Source: Diplocarpon mali | Taxonomy: Eukaryota; Ascomycota; Leotiomycetes; Helotiales; Drepanopezizaceae | Length of the DNA stretch: 64,000 nucleotides | Assembly: GCA_024741835.1 (NCBI GenBank) | Contig: JAENRP010000007.1 | Coordinates: forward strand, 248,001 to 312,000 | Direction: 5' to 3' | In this document: positions 34,614 to 47,215 of the stretch, in pieces | Position numbering within the stretch: position 1 is the first letter of the stretch | Layout of the letters: every line of letters starts with the position of its first letter | Made by a program: the position numbers and the translations under genes | Notes under the pieces: generated by a model | Told to the model about the DNA's origin: nothing | Seen by the model: the letters and a program-made list of their open reading frames with translations, nothing else | Database searches by the model: none

Positions 34614-35060
34614 TATAAACATGTATATACAATATGACAAGGTCGCTCTACTGACCATTTCGACGAGCGCCCATGCCAGTTCACGTATGCCCGGGTGATT
34701 CCATAATTCTGACGCTTCACCATGAAGCCTTAGCGCAGAGACCAAGTCCTGTTTGTGCCAGTGAATTTCGCGTGATGCCACAGCTGGCGAGCGTGTTGTA
34801 TTCGGAGATATCTCGATGCGTATCAGGTAACGGTTCCTCGAGAACTGAAGCGCCGAAAAGTGACTATTTACATGCGTGGTTCTAGATGTGACTTCGGTTA
34901 TGCAAGCCCCCGATTGCTCGCGTGCTAGGTACCTAGATACCTCACTCTCCCTACGTATTCTACCACAATTCCCACCTCTATTCACTCGAACATAGGGCTT
35001 CAGTTGGTCACCAATTGGCAACAATCGACAATTCTGGCGCTCAATGGGACCAGAGCTGTG
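34614..35060. other. intergenic upstream of NCA2
   Basis: About 450 bp, containing the 3' UTR of the PPR-like gene and the NCA2 promoter. TAGGTACCTAGATACC at 34927-34942 is a short imperfect palindrome. No gene seen. Confidence 0.45.
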
Positions 35061-37307
35061 ATGTCGATAGTCGCAGAGTATGTATCCTTATTCTGTCCTC
35101 GTAGTCCCCGCTAATTTTGCATAGCCAGGTTCGCCGCGTTGACAGCGAGCTGGATCGAGTGCAACTAATACCCTGCGCCACCAACGATGAGCTCTTTGCC
35201 CAGCAAAAGCACAAAGTCTCCTCCTCCCCTCGGATATCGGAATTGCAGAGCATTGTGAAGGCTCTGTCGACGACTTCGTCCTCGAGCCCACTTTTATCTT
35301 CATGGCGAATTTCGCAACTTCTCGAACGAGCAGCTCTTTCGGACGTGGTCGCGGCAGACGACGGGCAGGATCCAGCTACAGGCAAATACGAGACGGAGCT
35401 AGAATGGCTGCTTGTGAGCAAAGCTACTGTGCAAACATATGGCTTACTCTTGAGCACGCTGCTGGAGCAAACGATCCCTCTCAACGATGATATTTGGTAT
35501 TGGGACGAGGTGCTAGGATCATACACCTATTCGAGTCTGTACACAGCGCAAACATCCCCACTGCGACTCTGGTACTGGGCGAGAGATATCTATCACGATA
35601 CAAAAGCTCGACTGGCGAAAATTAAGAGCTCTCCTTCTGAGGAAGATGAAAGTGCCCTGCGCGCGCGGGTTATTGGGACTAGTTTATCGGAACGATGGAA
35701 GCAGTTCTACGGCCTGGTTAGGGAGAGCATAGCAGAGAGTTCTGTTGCAAACATACAGCAGCAAGTAATGTCTCCTATTGCTCTGTGCCGCTCGCAAGCT
35801 CGACACAATCAGGCAAGGCTGAAGCGGTTACGGGAGATGGGAGCCAGCGGCCTGGGAATGCTCATGGATGAGGGGCTCAATTTTGACGTCGGTGACGACA
35901 GTACCGACGTTGCGAAGACGGAAGATGCCAGTGATATGCAAGAGTGGAAATTTGTTGTGGAGCGAAGTGTGGCCCTAAGTATGTGCAGATATCCGTATTC
36001 CCAGAGGAGTGCTCATGAAACATTACCAAACTCCATGATTTCCTATCGCTCTTCATGACCTCAGACTGACTGGACCGAAGTGGATACTGTTTTGCGCAAT
36101 GTCAACACACTCGACAGCGAAATTTCCGAGTTTGAGGACAATGTATTTGCCACGGTCGACGAAGATCCGGAGATAACAACTCGAGAAACGCCCCCAACAG
36201 AAGTAGCACGCCCATCAAAGCTAGGCGTTCGTCTTCAGCATATTCTCGAAGTTCATGTTCCCCAGCACCTTGAATCTTCACAGAAGCTCGTGACCAGATA
36301 TGGCCGTCCATCAAGGCTGATACGATACTGGCTGCCTGCAACTGCCCTACTCCTATCTTCAACGACCATCCTTCGTATATTTATGAACAGAAAGGCAGAG
36401 ATTGTTTCGTGGATCAGAGATCTTGGAGCGACGAGTCGGGATTTCTGGCTGAACTGGGTGGTCGAGCCGACGAAGAAAGTCATTGGAACAATTCGTCATA
36501 AAAAGGACAGCGAGGTTGCCATCATGAGCAAAGAGAGCCTCAAAGGTGATCGAGATAGCTTAGAGCGAATGGTGGTCGACTTTGCAATCGAGAATCCTCA
36601 AACTTCCATGGGTGAGACATCACTTAGTGAAGCTCAGATCTCAGAGATAAGAGCCAAGGTCAAGGAAGGTGATCTTACACCAGTTCTCAGGGCTTACGAG
36701 TCTGACCTCAGAAAACCGTTCATGGGCACAATTCGTGGGGACCTCGTCCGGACTTTGTTGATCCAGGTCCAGAAGACCAAGGTAGACGTTGAGGTTGCTC
36801 TCAGCGGTATCGACGCTCTGCTCAAGAGCCAGGAATTGGTGTTCGGGTTCGTTGGTCTCACCCCAGGAGTCTTGGTCTGCTTTGCCGCCTTCCGATACCT
36901 CGGTGGTATGGTGGGGAACAAGAGAGGTCTAAGGCGAGGGCAAACGGCTGGGCAAACAATCCGAATACTCAGAAACATCGATCGTATTCTTACCATGGCT
37001 ACTCCAACACACAACAACCTCCTTTCGTACAAGGACCATGGACTCCTCTTATGCGAGGTTCATTTGCTGCGGAAACGAGCCCATAGTCTACTGCCCCGGG
37101 AGGTGGAGGGTGACTTCTTGATAGATTTAAAGTAAGTTTTCCAATGCCCAGAGTAACGCCCCCGATCCTGTGAGGGATTCGCAATTTCATGTGTTCAGCA
37201 ACTGACCGTGGTCTGACAGCGATCTGACCAATATTCAACTCGGCCTGGGTGCACAGATTCGAGTTCTGGATCGCCTGAAATGGGGGTATTCACAATGGTT
37301 GAAGTGA
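35061..37307 (+). CDS. NCA2: Nuclear control of ATPase protein 2
   Basis: Exons 35061-35077, 35125-35978, 36081-37131 and 37220-37307 give 669 residues. The first coding exon is only 17 nt, and its splice restores MSIVADQVRRVDSELDRVQL. The intron at 35979-36080 uses the acceptor after GACCGAAG, giving RSVALMDTVLRNVNTLDSEI. The conserved NCA2 domain follows: WLPATALLLSSTTILRIF (membrane segment), FWLNWVVEPTKKVIGTIRH, DSLERMVVDFAIENP and ELVFGFVGLTPGVLVCFAAF (second membrane segment), ending QLGLGAQIRVLDRLKWGYSQ. Yeast Nca2 sits in the mitochondrial outer membrane and affects expression of the mtDNA-encoded ATP synthase subunits Atp6 and Atp8. The molecular mechanism is poorly known. All phases close. 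Confidence 0.92.
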
Positions 37308-37843
37308 CGTGAGAGGCCTTCCTGCTAATTACACCACCCAGCCTTGATAACCCAATATGAAATATGAAATATGCAATACGTGATCCAAATGTATATAGAT
37401 CCTCTCCGCACCTTGAAATTGAATCATGAACCGACATCCGTCATGTTGTGTGGATTCTGTATCCTGTACGCATGTTCACAACTCCTTCTCATTTCAACTA
37501 GCGAGCGGCTCTGCGACGAGCGCAGCTGCCAAAGCCACGGCAGTACATCCTCCAGACCTGTATCACAACACAAAACCATCACGACTTGCGTTTCTCCGGT
37601 ACCGAATACCTCTCTCCGGAGTGAACTTGGCTCTGAATAACTTCAACTCGACGACGCGTTTGAGTCCGCGGATCGAGTCGGGAGGTCTTGACCGCTCAGC
37701 GTCGTGATCCTTGGCCGTTTACGCCTCTGCTTGTCGAACTTCAAACCCCCGCGCGCATACCCCACAGACCCTACCGATACGATCGATACCACGCTCCTAC
37801 AAAGACAACCCTTGATCCATCGCTTTGCGCAACCAAATTCGAA
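37308..37843. promoter_or_regulatory. SEC4 upstream region
   Basis: About 540 bp between NCA2 and SEC4, both rightward. It contains the AATATGAAATATGAAATATGCAATA tandem-like patch near 37350-37376 and C-rich sequence before the SEC4 start. No gene seen. Confidence 0.45.
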
Positions 37844-38561
<718 letters not shown>

Positions 38562-38764
38562 ACAACGAGTCGGTGGATGTGGGCATGCTTTTCGTTTGTT
38601 TTAAGAGCAGATTATGGGTGGAGTTTGGTCGTATCATATGTAACAAATTGAAGGCGTGCTTTTGCCTAATGCGATGAGGTTCGAGGTCACGTAAACAGGT
38701 GTGGCACGCCAGCGAATTCGTGGACCAGTGATGTATGAGAGACGAATCTAAATCAAGCCTTGAA

Positions 38765-40472
38765 TTACCACAGGACTTCTGCATTCACGATAGCAGGCGG
38801 CTCATGAACTGGCTGTTCATATCGCACTGAGCCGTTCGTGGGAAACGGTCGTCGATGCCACTCTCTAACAAATCTCCGCGCCTCATTCGAATCCTTGAAG
38901 GATATGATATATCTTGCAGGCCCGCGATACCCTCCGTGGAGGCGCCCCTCAAATCTCGTTCCTCCTTCGGCCCTTTGCGCTAATATGTTCGTCTCAAGCT
39001 TGGTGATGGCTTCACCGCTTCCTCCTGCAAGCCTCCAGTGTAAGTTCCGGCGTACACCATCCTCGCCAAGTGCGCGAAGCAAGTCTGCCTGCGTAACAGA
39101 GTCTCGGTCTGTAGTAAATAGTACAATATCTTGCGCCTTACTCTGTTTCGCAACTAAGGCTGCTGGGCCCCCGGCATTGAACATCCATTCCAGACCCTTC
39201 GAATACGGCGGGTCTAAGTGGCGCAATGACAACAGGCCAGTTGTTGGTACCATCGAAAAGCTCTCCAGCGTGGCATCTTGCTCTTCGCCAAAATGGTGGG
39301 CTTGTCGGATCCTGGTAAATTCTCTCACGCGAGCGAACTCCAATAATTGGAGTGTTTGGTCCACGTAAGCCCACGCTGCTGGCTTATTTGAGAAAAGTAT
39401 ATAGTATTCGCCTAAAGGCTGGAGGGTAATGTTGTCACGAGCAGGAATAACTTGCTTAGTTTAGCATAGTTCCACAAGAGTACTGGATGGATATACCTTT
39501 GACAATTCCCTTGGTCCAGCTTTCGAAGTGGTCTCCTTTTGAACCAATACGATAGATATCCGTTACCTCTAGCGTTTTACTACATCCTTGTAGAACGAGC
39601 ACGGCGAATTTCTTGTTACCATATACATCCAACTTCTGTGGTTGGATGTTTGCATCCTTCTTCCCCAAAGAAAATTTCGTCTTCTGAGCAGAGGTGGGTT
39701 GAGCCGGTATCGAAGTGAAAGCCCGCTTGATCCTCGCGCGTTCTTTTTCCTTGGTTGTCTCATAATCAATTGATGCTTGAACATCCGAGGTCCAATTGAA
39801 CGCTGGCAGCTTGTCCAGCCTCTCTAGAGCCTTTTTTTTCCGCTTCTCCCGCTCGAGCGCTTCCTCGGGAAACAGCTCTTCGAACAGCGACAACGGTTCG
39901 GCAGGTGTGTTTTCCTCCAGAATGTCTTGATTCTTCAAAATTCTGGAGGATCTTGTGGCTCCTATGCCGCTTCCGACCTTTGCATGTTTTCCAGCTCGTA
40001 GACCGCGTTCGAGAGTTGCAGGTCCTGAATGGAATTTCTTGTTTTCCGGCGAGTCTGGAGTTACTAGCCTGGATGTTACGGCTTTGCCCTTCAGTCTTAA
40101 CAGCGCAGCCCGCAGTTTATAGTCTTGGGGTTTAGTATTATCAAGACTCCATACTCTTCTCACAATTGACGAGTGCTCAGTCTTGGTCCTGTTTTTCGTC
40201 AAGCTTGACTTCCCAGTATACCGAGCCCTGTTTGCCGGCCGCTTCGCCCATTCTTTGTCCAGTGGAGCGGATCTACCTCTGGAGACTTTGAGCGCCGGCT
40301 TGCTACCACCCACGCGACCGCCCGTGAGGTGATGACTCGATGGAGTCGGCTTCGAGGAGCTTTCATTCGAGTTGCCGGTGCTGTAAGGTTTTTGCGCAGC
40401 TTGTGCTAATTGTCTCGAGCTCCATGCTGGCAACAAGAACTGCGGAGGCAGCGAGCGCGTCGACAGCATCAA
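38765..40472 (-). CDS. conserved fungal protein, probably mitochondrial, unknown function
   Basis: Exons 39497-40472 and 38765-39450 give 553 residues. The first part starts MMLSTRSLPPQFLLPAWSSR with many Arg, Ser and Ala and no acidic residues for about 40 residues, which looks like a mitochondrial presequence, followed by a basic Lys/Ser-rich stretch. The 46-bp intron joins FESWTKGIVK to VIPARDNITLQPLGEYYILF, a short pattern I associate with fungal hypothetical proteins of this type. The second half has a mixed alpha-beta composition (ARYIISFKDSNEARRFVREW). I do not recognise a named family. A role in mitochondrial RNA or ribosome biology is only a guess from basic composition. It diverges from AFG2. 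Confidence 0.7.
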
Positions 40473-40873
40473 TGTTCACCAGCGGCAGGTCGTTGATGGC
40501 GGGTTTGAGACGATGTCTGGTTCTAGAGAGCTTCAAGCCCAACTTGGCAAGGTTGCTGCAAGGCTGGCTAGGACCAGTTGGAGTGGGGCTATTAAGCGAA
40601 TCAACACTCGACTCAACTAATGTTGCAACGAGTTACGTGCTGTAATTCTGATGATATATGAAAGTACAAACCTTGCATGATATTTAGATGCTTGCTGATA
40701 CACAACGTACAAACGTTTTCATCACGCCAGTATCCCTTTCTGGACGATGTGTTAAGTCAGAGAGCTCTCACTAGCGTCGTTCGTCAACCATAACAAGGCC
40801 ATGAAAATAATTTGGTCAAACCTTCTGATCCGTGGAATACGATGCCAGATAATCTTGACTTGGCTACCACACC
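40473..40873. promoter_or_regulatory. divergent promoter region, unknown protein / AFG2
   Basis: A 401-bp shared upstream region of two outward-facing genes. No binding site claimed. Confidence 0.5.
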
Positions 40874-43225
40874 ATGTCGAATACTCAAAAGACGGACAGA
40901 ACCTTTGAGGTCAAGGTTCGAGACCATACCACGACCGCTCGTTCTGACCAGAATGGCATTGCACGAATTTACCTGACTAGCACAGCTCTATCTGAACTAA
41001 ACCTCAAGCCTGGACAGCTTTGTCATATATGGAGAACTGAAGACGAAAATCGTTTGGAGGCAATTGCGTGGAATACCACGGAAAAGAGCCTGGGAAAAGG
41101 TACTGCGACTATGGCTAGGGAGTATCGAAACCTTCTAGGAATCAAATTAGGGGATGTGAACGTCTGCGCTGCTGGGACCGTAAGTGTTGCAGAAACTATT
41201 GTCCTCACAGATTTGAGCACTTCAGATGAAGTCCAAGAGCTTAAAGGCGAGGAAAAAATGCACTGGATCTGGTTTCTTCGGGGTCATCTCAGTGAGTCAG
41301 ACCCCGGCTTGCCCAAAGTCAGGAAGAAACAATGCTCAAACTCCTTAGGTCGCGCAGATATTGTATTTCCAGGCATGAAATTTACGAATCTCTCTCCCTG
41401 GGCATGGGGCCAGAAGCGAAATTTCGTCGTCGACTTAATAAATGGCAGACCAACAGGTGGGCGCTCTTGTGACAGACAACTAATCAGGGACTGAGTCAAC
41501 GGCAGGTCTGTCTAAGTTCGATACGAGATCTTCTGTTAAAATCACCAGTGAGGTGGACATTCCGGAAACGACTGTATCTTCAGCAGCCTCGCTTGAAGTT
41601 GTCAACATCGCAGGTATTGATCAAGCCTTGAAGAAAGTCAACCGCTTCTTGAGTAATTTTGACAAGCAGTTCAAGTTTACCTGGCCGCAAAGATCCTGCG
41701 CGGTACTATTGCATGGTGGGCACGGAACTGGGAAGACTTTTCTCCTGAACAAGATCATCACCACAGGTTGGAGCAAGAACGTGTTTCGCCTCGAGAGTGA
41801 TGCCAAACTCTCAAATGTCCGGACCACCTTCAGAGATGCCAAACTGAGCCAACCCAGCATCATCGTGATTGAGGACCTCGAGTCTCTTGTTTCGAAAGAT
41901 GATACTCGGTCTAATGATCTTGCGAAGGCCCTTGGGGAAGAGCTCGATATCCTCGCTCAAAGCCACTCCGGCAGCTCCCTACCCCAGGTCTTAGTCATTG
42001 CAACAACTTTGAATACAGCCAACGTTCCCATCTCTCTCAAGAAAAGGGGGAGGTTCAGGACCGAGATAGCTTTGCCTGTTCCAGATGTTGCCGCACGCAA
42101 GGCAATCTTGAAGTCCCTCGAGCCCCCAATCCATCCAGATCATATGGAAGAGACCCTCAACAAACTTGGTGACCGGACGCATGCCTACACGGCTGAAGAC
42201 TTGGTCGCCTTGCTGGATTCCGCCTGCGAAATTGCCGAAGAAAGGGCTGAGGCCAACGTTACAGAGCCGCTTCCCGAAGGTTATCATCTGTGTCAGGAAG
42301 ACATTGAGCAAGCCTTACTACTTGTCCGCCCAACGGCAATGCATGACATCACACTTCAACCACCGAGTGTGAGATGGGATGAGATTGGTGGGCAAGACAG
42401 TGTCAAGAATGCTCTTCGCCGTGCTGTCGAGACCCCATTGCTTGTAAGTACTGACACATTCTTGGGACTTCAGCGGTTAACAATGCTCAGAACCCAGGGC
42501 GGATGAAGCGAATTGGTGCCTCTCCGAAGAAGGGCTTGCTCCTCTACGGCCCACCCGGCTGCTCAAAGACCTTGAGTGCACAGGCTATGGCCACGGAAGT
42601 CGGGTTCAACTTCTTTGCAGTCAAGGGAGCAGAGCTACTCAATATGTATGTTGGTGAATCTGAGCGCGCGGTCCGCGATGTATTTGCAAGGGCTCGAGCG
42701 GCAAGTCCCAGCATCATCTTCTTCGACGAAATCGAGTCCATAGGCAGCAAGAGAACTGGACGCAACACCGGAGTCAATGTTCTTACAACTCTGCTGAACG
42801 AGATGGATGGTATCGAGACCTTGAAGGGGGTTACGGTTCTCGCGGCTACGAACCAGCCCCAGGCCCTGGATCTAGCACTTCTTCGGCCGGGAAGATTCGA
42901 TAAATTACTCTACGTGGCTCCTCCAGATCTCGAGGGTCGCAAGGAGATCCTGCAAGTCAGAAAGCGCACGATGGATTTGGCCGACGATGTCGACCTTCCT
43001 CGACTCGCCGAACTGACAGACGGCTACTCGGGCGCCGAGCTGGTGGGAATCTGCCAGACTGCGTGCGACTTCGTGATGGAGAAGTGTGAGGAGACAGGAG
43101 AGGAACTCCAAGTGCAGATGGACGACTTCTTGAATGCCCTGAAGCTGGTGAAGAAACAGATCACGCCGAAGCTGATCGAGGGCTATGAGAAATGGGCTGC
43201 GGGTGCGAGAGGCGATACGGATTAG
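40874..43225 (+). CDS. AFG2: AAA ATPase Afg2/Drg1 (SPATA5 type)
   Basis: Exons 40874-41291, 41349-41456, 41506-42443 and 42491-43225 give 732 residues. It is a type II AAA ATPase with an N-domain and two ATPase domains. D1 Walker A is GGHGTGKT (about 246-253) and Walker B IIVIEDLE. D2 Walker A is GPPGCSKT (about 508-515), the cysteine-containing form typical of Afg2, with Walker B IIFFDEIE, sensor ATNQP and arginine-finger region LLRPGRFDKLLYVAPPD. The N-domain has the double-psi-barrel-like RIYLTSTALSELNLKPGQLC. The protein releases Rlp24 and other shuttling factors from cytoplasmic pre-60S particles and is needed for ribosome maturation. Every splice restores conserved sequence, for example LRGHLSRADIVFPG and ETPLLNPGRMKRIG. 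Confidence 0.95.
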
Positions 43226-43683
43226 ACGTGCCTGGTTTTCATGGTGCCACTGTCCGAGGGCGGACATTGTGGTCGTGCTGATGAAGACGACGGCCGGATT
43301 TCCTCGATGCTCTCATTGCTTCATTGGACTTCTCGATCCCACGCTCCGACCGACTATGTAATCGTGGCCCAGCAGCGTCAGACGCTCATAGGGATTGCCG
43401 TACCATTAGCTGGTGCGAGTAGGGAAATCTGGTATCTGGAAAAAAAGCTCAAGGCCTGCGCATCAGCCATGACTCAAGAGCGCACTCCTCTCTCCGCCGC
43501 AACCTCATTGTCATGGTATTTCAAACGTTTCCATCTTCCACAACGCATGTTTCGCAGATCTCGATCCTTCGCCTCCAACCCCGAGCTTTTTGCAAGCCTC
43601 GTGCAAGTGGCGTTTTCATGACTTCACATGCTTCTTCGCGTTATCACCTACGTCATCAATCCACCGAATAGCTCTGGGAGCCA
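43226..43683. other. intergenic, no gene seen
   Basis: About 460 bp between AFG2 and the caleosin gene, both rightward. Frames are short and unremarkable. Confidence 0.5.
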
Positions 43684-44799
43684 ATGCCACTCCAGTCACT
43701 TTCGTCCCAGGGAGAGTTCCAATTTTCTCATGCTGACCTGGGGATGTTCACTACTTCAACTGGAGAAGTCTTCCAGCGCCCCATCGGCAGTCCCAGCACC
43801 TCCACGATCAAGGACAGATTGCAAGGAGCAGAAGACATGGCTCCAGCAAGGACAGGAGAAGATGGGTTCGATGTGTCGATCAAAGAAGTACCCGTGACGG
43901 AACAGAGGCGTCCCTTCATGCCAAAGCAGGGGGATAACCGACTGAAAGATCCAGGTATGATGCTATACGTAGAGCCTCGTGGCACACGTTGACAGACCGA
44001 GCTATCAGGTACGCCTAGAGCAAACATAGCTGCATCTGTTGAGGAGCCCAATGGAACGCAGAAAGGGGACTGGGCTCGGAAGTATAAGGGCCAGACGGTA
44101 TGTCGTCACAAGACGCTCCCCTACGAGGAACTCCATCTTGCTATACGGAACCGGCTAACAGCGCCGAAGGTCCTCCAACAGCATTTGTCTTACTTTGATC
44201 CCGACTCCGACGGGATCATCTGGCCGCTCGACACGTATCGCGGCTTCTACAACCTGGGCTACGGCATCCTCCTCTCCCTCCTCTCTCTGGTCATCATCCA
44301 CGCCAACTTCTCATATCCAACTCTCCCTCCAGGCCACTGGCTCCCGGATCCTTTCTTCCGCGTCTACGTCGCCCGCATCCACAAGGACAAGCACGGCAGC
44401 GACTCTGGCACGTACGATACTGAAGGTAGATTCGTGCCACAGAAGTTCGAAGACATCTTTGCGAAGTATGCGGGGGGTGATCGGCAGGGCATCACGCTAA
44501 GTGAGGTGTTTGATTACATGAGGGGACAGCGACTGTTTGCGGATCCGGTGGGATGGGGAGCAGCGGCCTTCGAGTGTCAGTCTTCCCCTACACGAGAAGT
44601 GTGTGAGAGTCCAGGGAGAGGAAGTGCTGATCGAGAAACAGGGATCGCGACGTGGATCCTGCTGTGGCCGGCGGATGGCAGGATGAAGAAGGACGACATC
44701 AGACGGATCTACGATGGGAGTCTGTTTTTCGAGATTGCCGAGCGACGGCGGAGGCAGGTTGCGTCCACGGAGACGAATGGTCACCGAGAGCGGGATTGA
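43684..44799 (+). CDS. Caleosin-family calcium-binding peroxygenase-like protein
   Basis: Exons 43684-43954, 44009-44097, 44170-44575 and 44642-44799 give 307 residues. The caleosin domain is clear: an EF-hand loop YFDPDSDGIIWPLDTYRGFY, then the hydrophobic hairpin region GILLSLLSLVIIHANFSYPT, the proline-knot-like PTLPPGHWLPDPFFRVYVARIHKDKHGSDSG kept short, and C-terminal FEDIFAKYAGGDRQGITLSE with WILLWPADGRMKKDDIRRIY. Caleosins coat lipid droplets and, in plants and fungi, carry heme-dependent peroxygenase activity through conserved histidines; His294 and others in this C-terminal region cannot be judged with certainty. The N-terminal about 110 residues are polar and disordered, longer than in plant caleosins. 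The last splice restores AAAFEWIATWILLWP. Confidence 0.9.
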
Positions 44800-44923
44800 G
44801 CAGTTGTAAATCAAGCTAGGAATGCGCACTGTCCTTTTGTTTAGTCCATATCTATGGTGCCATGGGGCGTGGGGTGGGATAGGCATGAGCTCGCGCGAAT
44901 GGGACGAGAAAGTGCAATTGCAG

Positions 44924-44928
<5 letters not shown>

Positions 44929-44971
<43 letters not shown>

Positions 44972-44972
44972 G
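44929..44972. repeat. (GA)n microsatellite
   Basis: A run of GA units close to perfect, 130 bp downstream of the caleosin stop codon, so it may lie in the 3' UTR. Confidence 0.95.
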
Positions 44973-45594
44973 GCTGCGTTCTCTCATAGTAGCCAAGCGT
45001 AAGCGAGTCGAGCTTCTCTCGTGACCGGCAGCGAAAACAAACCCCCTTGGGATCTCGTGCCGTCTGCAGAGACTCAGGGCTTGGTGACGAGCGTCGTCGT
45101 CGCCCGGGTGATGACTGCAAAGAATACCCGCCCAGCGATATTGCCTTGGACCATTCTTCAAGTCCGTCCTCAATCGTACGTACCAGGCACGGCGCGAGGT
45201 CTTTGGTGATCCTGGAAGCGCCCTGCAACTGCGCTCTCCGGCCCTCGACCGGCCTTGGGACCTTTCTATTCCTATATCCTCCAGCCTGGAAAGATGATGG
45301 TGTCTGGTTGCCCGAGGCGGTGATGGCGCCCTGACACCGAGCCGCATACCACGCCCAGATGTACCGGCCCTGGAGCCAAAGATGCAGCGCCAGCTCCAGG
45401 CCACGAGCTCTGGAGCGTGGGAGCCACGAGAGCGAGGCGAGCGGAGTCCCGATGGCCTGCGGGGCGGGGGGACGGGCTGGATAGCATCTTGCTTTGCGAC
45501 TGGATACCCCCCATCCTCCTCTGAAGGCGTGAATGCCAGGCCGGAGGCTGTGGCTGTTGCTCGAGAGCCGGTCTCTAGAGCCGGTATAGCTGGA

Positions 45595-45656
45595 TACCTA
45601 TCTATCTATCTACCTATCTATCTATCTACCTATCTGCCTACCTACCTACCTACCTA
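45595..45656. repeat. CTAT/CTAC tetranucleotide repeat
   Basis: CTAT units grading into CTAC units (TATCTATCTACC...CCTACCTACC), about 15 units. Confidence 0.93.
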
Positions 45657-45839
45657 TGCAAGGCAGGGCAACGCAGGGCAACGTCCCAGCCAGAGCAGAT
45701 CAAGCAGGGCGGCCTACCCAGGCAGCACAGCACAGGACACGCCGCCGCCGTCCTCGGCTAGCGAGCCACCCCCTACTCCTGGGGAAGCACTTGTCCAGCT
45801 CGCGGGACGCGGCCACCATCTGCCATGGCGGGTTGTTTG

Positions 45840-46115
45840 ATCTGTGTGTTTGTGTGTTTTGTGTGTCTTGTGTGTCTTGTGTGTCTTGTGTGTTTTAGTT
45901 ATTTTGGTTATTTTGTCTTGTTTGGTTTGCTTGTCTGTCTGTTTTGTCTGTTTGGTTTGTTTTATTTATCTTACTTGGTTATTTTGTCTTGTTTGTTTTG
46001 TTTGTCTATTTGTTTTGTTTGTTTGTCTGTCTGTTTTGTGTGTTTTGTCTGTTTTGTGTGTTTTGTCTGTCTGTTTTGTTTGTTTTGTTTGTTTGCTTGT
46101 TTTGGCTGATTTGGC
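45840..46115. repeat. T/G-rich low-complexity tract with strong strand asymmetry
   Basis: For about 275 bp the plus strand is almost only T and G with scattered C (TGTGTCTTG, TTTGTCTG, GTTTTG words repeated irregularly) and very few A. It is a degenerate mixture rather than a single-unit array. Confidence 0.9.
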
Positions 46116-46260
46116 GGCTTGGCTCGGCTGCATCCAGGCACCCAGCGCGCATTTGCATTTTGCTGTCGCCCTCTCTTCTTGGTGAGCTCCCCGTGTGCAC
46201 CGTTGATTCCCGGCGGCCGGCTCTTTTTTCGTTTCTTTTTTTCGGCTGCCTGGTGTTCTC

Positions 46261-46288
46261 CTCGCCTCGCCTCGCCTCGCCTCGCCTC
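46261..46288. repeat. (CTCGC)n pentanucleotide repeat
   Basis: Five consecutive CTCGC units followed by CTCCG. Confidence 0.93.
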
Positions 46289-46626
46289 CGAGTCGACCGT
46301 GCCCGAGGGACGGATACTCCACGGTAGGCCCGGGCCCTGCGACGCCGGTGCTGTCGCTGGCGTGTGGGGGACTCTGCTGGTGGCGTCTCCATCTCGACTG
46401 CCTGGCTACGGGGCAGCAGGGAGGCCAGCGACGGGCCTGTCGTTGGGGTTGGCGCAAGAGGCACCGCACGCCACGGGGCATCTCATACAAGCCATGGTGC
46501 AGCGCGCGGCTTAGCTACGCGTTTCCATGATTCTTGCAGGCGTAGGTGTATTATGCAATTGTAGTGCTGCCTCTGTATATCCGGAATGACCTCCTTGTCC
46601 TGGGAATCACAAGTGTCCAACGAGCT

Positions 46627-46671
46627 NNNNNNNNNNNNNNNNNNNNNNNNNNNNNNNNNNNNNNNNNNNNN
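46627..46671. other. assembly gap (45 Ns)
   Basis: A run of 45 undetermined bases. True gap length is unknown, and frames crossing it are not valid. Confidence 0.99.
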
Positions 46672-47215
46672 CCGAAATCTCCTCCCTCCAGCCAGAATTG
46701 AACCCGATCCAACGCAGACCCGTGCCCCCATCTATAGTAACTCCTCTGCAGTATTTACATGCCCATGGCGGCTAGCCAGATTTCTTCCTCCCGCCACACT
46801 TCTCTTGCCCCTCCTCCTGCGGTCGACGCACACAAGAGGGGGGTGTGGCAAGAGCTGCAAGGACGTGTCTCCCGTGAGACAGGAGACCTTCGTCGCGCCC
46901 GGGAAAGCGCAAAGTCGACTCGCTAGAGCAGATACTCCGAGACAAAGGCAATCTAGCTTCGAGAAAGTGGTGTGATGGACGCGAAAAGTCTCGCCTTTCA
47001 TGCGCCAGATGATACGCACATGCACGAGAAGAAAAATACAGATCAGAGGATCAAGGTCAAAATCAAGAAAGACGCGTATTCTCCAGTCGGATCGCGTGCA
47101 GCACGAGTGCATAGATGGCTAGTTCCAGATCGGCCAGTCCAATGTCCCACCTACGCAGCCTGCCTCCGTCGCATGGATCAGGCGTCTAGATACACAGAGG
47201 CCTGAGAGTTGTAGA

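Larger units (their letters stand above)
44800..47215. other. gene-poor, microsatellite-rich region with assembly gap
   Basis: About 2.4 kb without a supportable gene. It contains four unrelated simple repeats (listed separately) and a run of Ns. Long frames here, up to about 240 codons, are translations of repeats (CLVCLVCF, SLSLSLSL) and are rejected. Confidence 0.6.

Noticed and set aside
44497..45404. Minus-strand frames of about 190-240 codons with SLSLSLSL runs
   Set aside because: They read through the GA microsatellite and overlap the caleosin 3' end antisense; composition is repeat-driven.
45840..46110. Long plus-strand frames of the form CLVCLVCF
   Set aside because: Direct translation of the T/G-rich repeat; no start context, no conservation, and the frame is an artefact of the repeat.
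46680..46740. Possible tRNA-like sequence (GAATTGAACCC on the plus strand)
   Set aside because: The reverse complement has a B-box-like GGGTTCAATTC, but T-stem and acceptor stem do not pair, so no tRNA is called.
46586..46975. Frames crossing the run of Ns
   Set aside because: They include undetermined bases, so length and frame across the gap are meaningless.
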